Positions 49,501 to 56,830 of a stretch of DNA of 64,000 nucleotides are shown piece after piece. The stretch's first letter is position 1; every line of letters begins with the position of its first letter. Source of the stretch: Takakia lepidozioides (Eukaryota > Streptophyta > Takakiopsida > Takakiales > Takakiaceae); the NCBI GenBank assembly GCA_030704615.1, contig CM060731.1, positions 25,110,001-25,174,000 on the forward strand. The letters are read 5' to 3'. Under the pieces are notes generated by a model. The model made no database searches and had not been told where the DNA came from. It saw only the letters and a program-made list of their open reading frames with translations. Position numbers and translations under genes: made by a program.

Positions 49501-51286
49501 CTACGTATAGAGACTGGCAGATGGGAAAACCTGCAGCGGGAGGACCGCCTCTGTCCAGCTTGCACAGGGCGCAACCAGGAAATTGAAACTGAAGAACACT
49601 TCCTTCTTCTATTGCCCTCTATACTATGAGAGCCGTGGGAGATTCCATTGTCTATTCCGTGGAACCCAATCTCTCACTGAGGTCTTTCACTATGAGGATC
49701 AGAAATGCTTGGCAGCCTATCTGCACGAGGCATTCACCCTTAGACAATCACTCGAACAATAGTTCTTATCTTTGACTCTGGTTTCCTGTTTTCTCTCACT
49801 CACAAAGCCAGTGACAGGGTTTCCATCCGCCAGGTTGGACTGGACTGAAAGGAAACTTTCTAATGTCCCAAGGAAATCCCTCACAGTAGGACCTCTATAT
49901 CCTACAAAGACCAAGCCCTAGTTGATGACCCTTTCAGCATGACTTGATTGAGAAATGAAATGAAATGTGCTTTATAACCCCCGTGGAAAGCTCAAAGAGC
50001 TTATGAACAAAAGAAAAGAAAAGAAAAGAAATGCTACTTTACAACGTCTGCGGCAAGCTCAAAGAGCTTATGGAACAGAAAGAAACAGAAAGAGAAATGT
50101 GCTCAAGTATAAGTCCAGTCCAAAACTCATGAGATGTTAAAAAATTACATCCTCCCTCTCACCCACTGTTTCACTGCTTCCCCCAAGCTGTTTGTCCTTC
50201 TGACATTTGCAAAGCCTATGCAGGAGTCACACATACACTCGTTGCTCAATATACTTTGGTATTGCCATTTGGATGACTCCTCAGAAGGGGAACCTGCCCT
50301 GGTTTCCAACGAAGGTCTGCAACGTATTTTGAAAATCCAGGAGCTTGATTACTTGACTCACGTTGTCTTGCGAATGTATGAGAACACCACGGTAATTAAT
50401 GGCTCTTTCTGGCTCACCATTGTTTTTTAAAATTCCATTGTAAATGTGGGTACTACGTTGCAAGTCATGTGAACCTGGTCATTAGCGCTGGTAAATGTGA
50501 TGGCGATGGCAGTGATCTCAAGTTTTGCTGATAGTCCTAGGAGCCTGCTGCTAGGTCATTATACTATGTTGATGAGTGGTGATCTCCACTCTCTGGTACT
50601 TTGTGGTGAAAGTTTGACCATGTGCCTTTGTGTAGGGCTTGAAGTGGGATAACTTGACTGACTCCAAGTCTTGTAACTCTTAATGCTGGGTGTCTCTGCA
50701 GGTCCCCTTGGAAGATTCAAGAAGATTCCGGATTGAGTTGATGTTCAGTAGTGGAGCAGCCCACAGTCCCCTTGAGGTAGTAAAGACTACTCTCCTGTTC
50801 TTGGAAAAAGCTGACAGTGAATTGCTGATAACCTTGAATGCAAAACCATACAGCAATAATACCAAACTCACACTGCGAGCCTGAATGTTTCAGTTCCATT
50901 ATTGCTTGTGTGGAGAGTATTATCAGCTATCCCACAGTTTTTGAAGTGTTTTTTGGTTACCGTGATGGTGTCAGGCTACGCCTTGCAACCAAGACCATAC
51001 TCTTCCAGTTTTGCCACCAGAGACATTGCAAGACGAGGGTGGCTATGTGACCCTTGATCGACTGGAGAAGTTGGTTCGTCCATTTGCCATGCCAGCAGAG
51101 GACTTCCCTCCTGCCACGCCTCTGCAGAGACTTTCTGCCTTATTTATGAAAGGTGAAGCAGCTTTGGAACTCCTTGTCACTCTTTGGCCTTTCCTTGTCA
51201 TGTCAGTTCCTAATGAATTTGTGAGAACTACAAATGGATGGATTTTATCAACTGGTTCAGATGTTTGGCAATACCTCCTGTTCTAA
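29020..51286 (+). CDS. VIH: Diphosphoinositol-pentakisphosphate kinase (VIH/PPIP5K/Vip1 family)
   Basis: VIH proteins make and break inositol pyrophosphates (InsP7/InsP8) with an ATP-grasp kinase and a histidine-phosphatase domain; they act in phosphate sensing in the cytosol. Exons: 29020-29121, 30925-30984, 31672-31718, 31879-31962, 32998-33061, 33560-33713, 34236-34306, 35582-35686, 35938-36030, 36548-36622, 38001-38086, 39036-39242, 39364-39463, 40057-40127, 40344-40425, 40831-40989, 41234-41276, 41373-41455, 41836-41898, 42021-42095, 42594-42722, 43049-43290, 44056-44100, 44736-44802, 45148-45219, 45376-45635, 46045-46102, 50224-50391, 50702-50776, 50975-51286. Total 3252 nt, 1083 aa, close to the Arabidopsis proteins. 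Landmarks: GVCVMEKK (exon 1), [29 protein letters not shown], the phosphatase signature [10 protein letters not shown] across exons 12/13, and [19 protein letters not shown]. The start follows a GC-rich leader. The last exon's end (TAA 51284-51286) is the least certain edge because a donor-like GTGAGA occurs at 51221. Confidence 0.95.
32165..32535 (+). repeat. LINE 3' fragment in VIH intron 4
   Basis: The translated piece [19 protein letters not shown] matches the C-terminal part of the LINE at 49135-49762. Beyond it come TCCCATAAGCTCTTTGAAC and GATGTTATAAAGTGTCATTTC, the family's 3' hairpin and tail. It is a rearranged, truncated copy in the same orientation as the host gene. Confidence 0.65.
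34355..34550 (-). repeat. LINE 3'-end copies plus (AG)n tract
   Basis: GAAATGTTACTTTATAACAT followed by GGAAAGCTCAAAGAGCTTAT is the family 3' end in reverse. A second head, GAAATGAAATGGTGCTTTAT, begins near 34478 and runs into a perfect AG microsatellite at 34504-34544. The microsatellite lies inside or against the repeat. Confidence 0.75.
34545..34965 (+). repeat. Dispersed repeat family 2 copy (partial), with inverted piece
   Basis: GTACTCATAAGACGTTGTTT and CGTAGCCTTGTGGC, then CCCAGTTTGAGCGG and GTCAGGGGCTGACG, match the copies at 46820-47060 and 51690-51965. An inverted short piece (CCGCCCAAACTGGG ... GCCACAAGGCTAC) lies near 34924-34966, so the two face each other. Confidence 0.65.
35225..35400 (-). 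repeat. Truncated LINE 3'-end copy, reverse orientation
   Basis: GAAATGAGATGAAATGGTGC begins the reversed ATTTC tail. It is followed by TTTATAATGTCCGCGG, AAGCTCATAGAGCTTATGGG and AAACATGAGAGAGGAAACAA. It lies in VIH intron 7, against the direction of transcription. An (AAAG)n-like stretch follows at about 35405-35430. Confidence 0.8.
37240..37765 (+). repeat. LINE C-terminal fragment and two 3'-end copies in VIH intron 10
   Basis: [10 protein letters not shown] (translated, near 37250-37280) matches the RIETGRW segment of the LINE. T-rich stretches with CTCATAAGCTCTTACTTTC (about 37538) and CTCATAAAATCTTCGAGCTT plus GGATGTTATAAAGTG (about 37683) are successive copies of the family 3' end. 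Confidence 0.6.
38175..38600 (-). repeat. Two reverse-oriented LINE 3'-end copies in VIH intron 11
   Basis: GAAATGAAATGGTACTTTAT at 38192 and GAAATGGGACTTTATAACGT at 38478 each start a reversed family 3' end. The second shows AAGCTCAAAGAGCTTATGGG. The first is followed by sequence corresponding to the reversed end of the LINE reading frame (CCTCGTGCAGGTAAGCTGCC). Confidence 0.75.
38630..38745 (-). repeat. tRNA-derived SINE candidate
   Basis: On the minus strand TAGCCCAGTGGTAATGGGC is a good box A and TGTGGGCTCAATCCACC a good box B, about 30 bases apart. GGACACCA and TGGTGTCC at the outer ends can pair like an acceptor stem. It lies in VIH intron 11 against the gene's direction. Whether it is a SINE head or an old tRNA copy cannot be decided here. 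Confidence 0.55.
39490..39840. repeat. Facing LINE 3'-end copies in VIH intron 13
   Basis: A reversed copy begins GAAATGAAATGAAATGAAAT (39497), followed by GGTGCTTTATAACGTCCACG and AAGCTCATAGAGCTTATGGG, and runs to about 39710 with a reversed piece of the LINE reading frame. A forward copy ends near 39775-39825 (CTCTTGTCCCGCAAATTCTC, GGACATTATAAATG). The two converge. Confidence 0.7.
43745..43830 (-). repeat. Short reverse LINE 3'-end copy in VIH intron 22
   Basis: GAAATGAAATGACATTTCAT, then AATATCTGCGGAAAGCTCAA, is a diverged family 3' end in reverse. Confidence 0.55.
44495..44570 (+). repeat. Dispersed repeat family 2, short diverged copy
   Basis: GTAGCCTTGTGAACATAGAC followed by CCCAGTTTGGTTGGAGCAG resembles the head of the copies at 34545 and 51690. 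Confidence 0.4.
46320..46860 (+). pseudogene. LINE C-terminal fragment, older copy, in VIH intron 27
   Basis: Translated pieces [48 protein letters not shown] and LKRFRVGA occur in the same order as in the copy at 49135-49762 but in several frames. The fragment joins family 2 repeat sequence at about 46820. Confidence 0.7.
46820..47060 (+). repeat. Dispersed repeat family 2 copy
   Basis: CAGTTTGAGCGGAACACAGA, CTACCTTTGTCAGGGGCTGA, TTTTCCAGATATCCTCTAGA and CCCTTCACACAAGCATCAA, then CTGCTGTGTGTG, match 51755-51905 closely. The left head present in other copies is missing here because the LINE fragment adjoins. Confidence 0.75.
47390..47775 (+). pseudogene. LINE endonuclease (AP-endonuclease type) fragment
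   Basis: The frame containing [13 protein letters not shown] carries the GDFNA motif of LINE AP-like endonucleases, and [11 protein letters not shown] follows about 70 codons later after frame changes, as in the family. It could nick target DNA in an intact element; here it is broken by stops. It lies in VIH intron 27. Confidence 0.65.
47762..48344 (-). pseudogene. Probable retroelement ORF fragment, minus strand
   Basis: Two open stretches on the minus strand (48344-48051 and 48070-47762) join in sense with a small overlap. They contain [19 protein letters not shown], which is reminiscent of the linker between ORF1 and ORF2 of plant LINEs (NRFDAL). No domain is identified. It lies opposite to the endonuclease fragment. 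Confidence 0.3.
48590..49090 (+). mobile_element. 5'-truncated LINE with intact 3' end
   Basis: Near 48605 the frame reads [11 protein letters not shown]. Near 48905-48975 it gives [20 protein letters not shown] and a TAG, the end of the LINE reading frame. A 3' UTR of about 110 bases follows: CTCTCATGTTTTCTTCCATT, CATAAGCTCTATGAGCTTTC, CGCGGACATTATAAAGCAC and (ATTTC)n to about 49085. The AAGCTC-TAT-GAGCTT hairpin just before a pentanucleotide tail marks this family's 3' end. Confidence 0.75.
49080..49775 (+). pseudogene. LINE ORF2 C-terminal part, best-preserved copy
   Basis: The frame from 49135 encodes [68 protein letters not shown] and, after a one-base frameshift near 49605, [14 protein letters not shown] to QSLEQ and TAG (49760-49762). 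The CPAC...H...C pattern is the zinc-binding end of LINE reverse transcriptase polyproteins. The RT domain is absent. It inserted directly after the ATTTC tail of the preceding copy, giving a nested or tandem pair. Confidence 0.8.
49945..50095 (-). repeat. Two reverse LINE 3'-end copies in tandem
   Basis: GAAATGAAATGAAATGTGCT (49953) with GGAAAGCTCAAAGAGCTTAT, and (AAAAG)n then GAAATGCTACTTTACAACGT (50026) with GGCAAGCTCAAAGAGCTTAT, are consecutive copies. They end about 130 bases before VIH exon 28. Confidence 0.75.
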
Positions 51287-51432
51287 ATGCAGGCGATCAC
51301 TCACTGCTAAGTCCAGGACCAAGGTCCGTAGTCTTCCATATGCATTCATCACGTATTTCTAAATGCAGGCGATCACTCATTGCTAAGTCCAGGACCAAGG
51401 TCCGTAGTCTTCCATATGCATTCATCACGTAT
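51281..51432 (+). repeat. 76-base tandem duplication overlapping the VIH stop codon
   Basis: Unit 51281-51356 is repeated at 51357-51432 with apparently one substitution (CTCACTGC versus CTCATTGC). The unit begins TTCTAAATGCAGGCGATCAC; its first copy contains the proposed TAA stop of VIH (51284-51286). The near-identity means the duplication is recent. Confidence 0.9.
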
Positions 51433-51689
51433 TTACCCTGTGACTTTTCTGTGATGATGTGATGGTTCCGCATTGAACCCTCACTTGCCACAGTCTTGTG
51501 GTCATAAATCCTATGCTGACGTGTACAGTAGAAGGGATCGCAGGATACACTTGGCGATGGAACAAAACTGGAGATGACAGAAGGGGGTTGATTTCCAGCA
51601 TTAAAGACTCTGCCAATTAAAGAAACTTGCACGTGACTGTGATCGAATGTGAATGAATTGAATGCCCCATGTCAGAAGGGACTTGCTAC

Positions 51690-51965
51690 GAAATGTACTC
51701 ATAATACGTTGTTTGCCGTAGCCTTGTGGCGATAGACCCCATGCCCAGTTTTGGCGGAACAAAAGGGAACAGACACTACCTTTGTGAGGGGCTCATTCCA
51801 GTAGTGTGACTTACCTTGATAAAAGAAGTAGTTTGGGTTTTCCAGATATCCTCTAGAAAGCCCTTCACACAAGCATCAACCTGCTGTGTGTGAGCTGCCG
51901 CAATTAGACCCCAACAGGGCCAGGGCTTTAGGCTCAGCCTCAAGAAGGGACTTGCCAAGAGACAG
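51690..51965 (+). repeat. Dispersed repeat family 2, longest copy
   Basis: It begins GTACTCATAATACGTTGTTT and runs through CGTAGCCTTGTGGCGATAGA, CCCAGTTTTGGCGGAACAAA, TTTTCCAGATATCCTCTAGA and CTGCTGTGTGTGAGC. It matches 34545-34690 at its left half and 46820-47060 at its right half, so a family of at least 270 bases is defined. No protein domain is visible. Confidence 0.75.
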
Positions 51966-53895
51966 ACTGGAAGACTGTCAGGAGAGAAGTGCAAGGTCAC
52001 CGATTTGATCTACCTTTAAGCTCAAGTTAGATGCCTTGAGTTTTCAATTCATGATGGTATCTTCCATTCAACTGTTCACTATTGTCGGTATGTCAGTCAT
52101 TACTGGGGTACTCCTGTCAAATTTAAGTGACCAAGCTCTAGACCACATTAAAGAGCCTTGAGAGCATCTGTTGTATGATAATCACTTGCCCATGTCCTGT
52201 CACTCCCGAACTGAGCACCACAGTGCTTTGTGTTCCATTTAAGGACCTCTGTGGACATGTTGGCCAGGCCAACATTGATCATCTGTCCATTTCACTGGCA
52301 GTATTTCTTTTCCATGGGTTTGAATGACGGCGGAAGGGATAGAGGGACAGAACTGGGGATGGTGGCCAGGCCAAGAGAGAGGGTGCTGATGATGAGGATG
52401 TGGTCAGTTTTATCTGTGGGCTGTTTAGAATGGTTCGTTGGTGTCAATGTCAGAGGTGATATGCAGGCACATCTTATGCAAGTGGATAATGGTGCTGCAC
52501 TTTGCAATTCACAATCATGTGCTCTTGGGCCAGTGGATGTACAATGAAGAGAAGTCGCCGGGCATTGAATCTAATCTCTCAACTCTTCCTCTCCGCATGG
52601 TAGCATAAATTTCAAATGTATTAGCGTGTGCGTTGTTAAGGGAACCCAGCATGATGTGTATAATTGGGTTCAGAACCACAAATTTATGGGGAATAGTCGT
52701 TAGTAGCATATAACTTTTCATTAGCCTCTTACAGTGACAGAGCTTTTTAACAGCCAATTTTCCAAATTGAGATATTCTCTTCAATTCTTGTGCTGTTGGC
52801 TGCACATCTATTCAGTTCTACAACTCTGTGCTGCCCATTTGGAAGACCCATCAGTAGGAGGTTTGAGGGAGCTTTGATGGTCTGAATTACAGCGCCCATC
52901 TTCAACAACAACAACCTTCATGTAATAACTCCTGCACCAATACTAGGAGTGATGTTCATCAATTTACACACCGTCTTTTTGCTGCTCATTTCAAGTGATT
53001 CTACAACATGTGCAAAGTGATGCTGCTAATCCTACTGTCTGCAAGTGTGAAAGCTGATGAACAGTAATTTACATCCCGCATGGAAAGTGAGGCAGATTTG
53101 TGTTTGGGAGAAGGCAGTCAGAAATTTCAGAGAAAGATGAAAAGCTTCAGTGCACCAACATTATATCCACTGGAGTGTAGCGTTACACCTGAAGTGTCTG
53201 GGATGTAGTTGATGAGCTATACTTCAACCCTGGAGTAGAAGACCTGAGGATGGAAGTAGTACTCAGTTCAGTACATCAGAAGGCTTACCAGAATCCTAGG
53301 GCTCTTCATATTGCCAATTTGGGAAGGTTCGTGGGTCTTTGAGATAGCCTGCACCATTTCTAACCTGGGTAATAGTCATTTCAAGTAGGGAGTCCAAGTA
53401 AACTTGGAATATCACTGAGTTCCACCAGTAAGCTTCCATCCCATGGTTCATAACAATGGCAAGTATATTTTTGAGAGCATGTAAACCCGAATTCTAGAGT
53501 CCTTCCTTAACTTTAACTTCAACTTTAGAACAGTAACTCAAAACTGCACGATCATCTGCTAGCATTTATATACTTCCAAAAGCTTTTATTTTATTCTTGA
53601 AAAGAGAAACACCCAGAGGCAACCGCTCACAAATTGAGCCCTTTAATTACAGTAAGAGGCTAAACCGATGTCTTTCCACGTTAAGTCTCATGAGGCACCC
53701 AGATGAGCACTGCCCAGGGAAAGGGGAAATATAATACCCTACAACAAGGTAGTAGGATTTGAGCCCAGAATCGCGTTGGGGCATAGTAGTGGTAAATCTT
53801 CTAACATTCAATAAATACAACTAAGTAGGCAAAAAACACACTGTCGCTCCACTTCTCTTTCGCTCGCTCCTCCTTGTCATAGCTTGTGCTTGGCC
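51966..53895. other. Intergenic region between VIH and MIA40
   Basis: No recognisable gene. It includes a family 3 repeat copy near 53590-53790 and presumably the MIA40 promoter just upstream of 53896. Short open frames show no family features. Confidence 0.5.
53590..53790 (+). repeat. Dispersed repeat family 3, copy 3
   Basis: AGAGAAACACCCAGAGG, CTCACAAATTGAGCCCTTTA and AAGAGGCTAAA follow the order of the copies at 4485 and 28285. Near 53757 GGATTTGAGCCCAGAATC read in reverse (GGGCTCAAATCC) looks like a tRNA box B, hinting at a tRNA-derived SINE in reverse orientation. Confidence 0.45.
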
Positions 53896-55415
53896 ATGGG
53901 CAGGCCCTTGGAACACGAGAGTGAGGAGGAGGATGATGGCACTGAGTCGAAATCACGGTCGGAAATTGTTGCAGCAGGAACTGTGGCTTCAGCAGAGGGC
54001 GATGATACAGAGGTTCGTAGCTTAGCCTTCTCCCAATAAGTAAGTGCTGCTTATTTATCATGTGTTCACATCTGCCTGCTTTTGTCAACTACAGGGAAAT
54101 TTTCGACTTGGGGTTGAATGAAGTCACTGCATAGCATGTTGGGCACTTCAATTCCATCAAGGTCTTGTCTCCCACATTTCTCTTTTGGCCTCAAGCAAGC
54201 CTCCTCATCTGATCTCACTGAGACACTGGTGGGCGATGCTTGTTTCTCACAGTAATCATGGGTTCAGGCGGAAATGTAAAAATGTGGATGTTATTCAGGG
54301 GATAGCCCAATGGCACGGTCAGGTGAAATTGGGCATTGCTCCTTATCTACAGGACCAGTTTCAGTCTAGCAATTCACCGCAGTATTTGAGCAGATGTGCA
54401 ATCAAAGAGTCCTGTCAAATTGCCTAAGCTGAAAGGTTAGATTTTACTTTCCAAAAGAGGTCGGTGGTTTAAAAAAGTAGTTTCTGCAATCAGTTTATTT
54501 TGTATGAAAGTGGTCAAAGAGAGCAGCTCAGTTTAGGGTAGTTGTGTTGATTAGACCCACTACCAGGTAAATATTGGGTCTGTCTGTTATAAGATGATTC
54601 AGTACTAATGCTAATTCATGTGAACTACATAGCCTACTTTGAGATTCAATGGGCTGTTCTGTTGTTCAGTTATAGTGATATCTTGTGGTTCTGTGCGCAG
54701 CTATCACTTGAGGGTAAGGCAGAGAGAGCTTTGGAGTGCGAGTGTGTGGCGGAGCTTCGTAATGGACCATGCGGGTCACAATTTCGTGAAGCCTTTCTTT
54801 GTTTCCTGAAAAGTACTGCTGAAGAGCAGGCAAGCTAACAAGCTGTCTTTCCTGTACCAAACCCTCATTGCTCACTTACATATAAGTAAATCCATATGTC
54901 CTGAGTTCTCCACAGTGAGTGCTCCCCAGAGCCATGTGCACCAACTTTTGAGGGCTGCACTATCACTGCAAGGTATCAACATAATTCTTTGTAGAGTGAC
55001 AGCTCTTAAGGCAACACGCAATTTCTATTGCCCTATTATTGCTCACTGTTCTTGCCACAATGACAGTTTGGATCTGACCCTCATACCCTGGAGAGCTCAA
55101 GCCCCAGGAGCTGCACGTGGCCAATGTGCACGGGACTATCTATTTCTGTCTCCTTCCTCTCTCTCTCTCTGGCACATGGCATTAATTGGCTCAACTTTTG
55201 TCTATAATTTCTGGCAGGGATCAGACTGTGTAAAGCCCTTCATGGCCATGCAAACTTGCATGGCTTCCTACCCCGATTCCTTTGTCAAATACACAGGCGA
55301 CGAAGAGAGCAAGAAAGGGGAAGGGAAGGAGGATGAGCTGGAAGAGAAGTCAACACCACCAGAACGTCCCCCTGCCACTCCACCCGAAGGGGCACTTCGG
55401 ATGCCCGAAAGTTAG
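53896..55415 (+). CDS. MIA40: Mitochondrial intermembrane-space import protein MIA40 (CHCHD4 family)
   Basis: MIA40 oxidises and folds cysteine-rich proteins entering the mitochondrial intermembrane space, with Erv1 as partner. In plants it also serves peroxisomes. Exons 53896-54012, 54701-54829 and 55218-55415 (TAG) give 147 aa. The twin CX9C core is complete: C63-X9-C73 and C86-X9-C96, with ELRNGPCGSQFREAFLCFL and GSDCVKPFMAMQTC. The N-terminus is acidic and disordered, and the C-terminal tail is Lys/Glu- then Pro-rich, as in plant homologues. The usual redox-active CPC reads C52-E-C54 here. Intron 2 appears to use a GC donor (CAG|GCAAGC), required for EEQ-GSDC to join in frame. Family identity is firm; the CPC change may be real or a local sequence error. 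Confidence 0.92.
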
Positions 55416-55489
55416 CCACGGATATTCAAATCACTTTTCAGAATTCAGAGTAGATCTATTCACTTGATCTATTCGATCCGGCGGAATGG

Positions 55490-56500
55490 AACTGGATGTC
55501 TGCAGATCACCAGCCCTTCTTCGGTTACACTGTGAAGCTCGGATATTCTCTCTTGAGACCTCCTGTGCTTTTCAGAGACAAATGGAACTCAAAATGGAGA
55601 CCGAGACCCCATCTAATTGGCAGCCCATTTGGAAAGACGTTTGGAGGAAAGATAGGGCGGCTAAGATTAGTGGCCTCTGGAAGCTGGTCAATTGTATCAC
55701 CTATGGCCACCTTCATCTCAGACTGAGCTTCGATCTGTTCCGTATGTAACCTGGGAGCTGCTGAGACGATTGAGCACTGGTTACACCTTTGCCCTTTTTG
55801 CTTCCTTCATTTGCTTCTTGGTGTTCGGATTTCTCCTTTCAAACCTCTGTTTTGCTTCTCAATATGGAAGGGGGTGCTGTTTGGAGTAATTGTCCGGTGT
55901 GGGCAGCTCTTAGAGCCCACACCCTCTGGAACATTTGGAAGAGTAGATGCTCTCTGGTTTATGCGGACTTGAGACCTTATGTGCAGTTGCTGCTAGATGC
56001 TCACAAGGAAATGAAATGAAATGGTGCTTTATAACGTCCGCGGAAAGCTCATAGAGCTTATGGGACAAAATGGAAGGAAGCTCACAAGGAAAGAGACTGC
56101 AGCTATTCGCTAGCTTTGATAACTCCTGGGGAAAGGGAGGCCACTGAATCAAAGGTTGTCTGGAACGACAGCCTCCCGACATGTTGGCAGCTCTCTCAAT
56201 GACCGCCACTCGGAGAATCCAGAAGACTCTGATGTTAACTGGCGCCACAAGCACACGACTAGAAAGCGCAAATCTGAGGCCCATCTCTCATTTGATTCCT
56301 CTAGGCTGTTGTTCTTCCTCCCCCTCTAGTTCCCTGCAGACCTCCTCATCCATAGCTTCTGCAGGCACCTGGTTTTTTGGTTAGGGGGCCATGGATTTTC
56401 TTGAGGGGTTATTTTTTCCTTGGTTGTAATTCTCTGCTTTATTTGATAAATTTTCAGGGCCACTGGCCCCTGTTCTGTAAAAGTTTTTTTTTAAAAAACC
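55490..56500 (+). pseudogene. LINE fragment with RT zinc-binding (zf-RVT) region and 3' end
   Basis: Pieces WQPIWKDVWRKDRAAKISG then, in another frame, CSVCNLGAAETIEHWLHLCP show the C-x2-C...H...C pattern of the zinc-binding end of plant LINE reverse transcriptases. VWAALRAHTLWNIWKSR continues it. A reversed copy of the other LINE family's 3' end is inserted at about 56008-56080 (GAAATGAAATGAAATGGTGC, AAGCTCATAGAGCTTATGGG). Near 56455 CAGGGCCACTGGCCCCTG forms a hairpin followed by a T9A6 run, possibly this LINE's own 3' end. Confidence 0.65.
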
Positions 56501-56830
56501 GTGGTCTCCTCTATGTAGCAAGTCCCTGTCAAATCTTCCCCACCTTGTTGCCGATTCACTATTAAGTACTTTAGAATGCAGGGACAATGATGAGTAATGG
56601 AGGCGATGAGGTGGAAGGTTTGAGATGGGTGGTAATGCTCTCTATGGTTGGTGTCTGTGCATTGGCATCTAGGTTAGGTGCAACTTGTAAACTTGAAGTA
56701 AACAAGAAGGATAAGAAACTCAGTTCTACATTGCCTTATATGCACTTGCAACCACCCCGTTACAATTCCCATGCCAGTGCAGATCCCCATAAGTAGAGTA
56801 TCAGGATGGTTGGAAGTCTGGACAAAGGAA

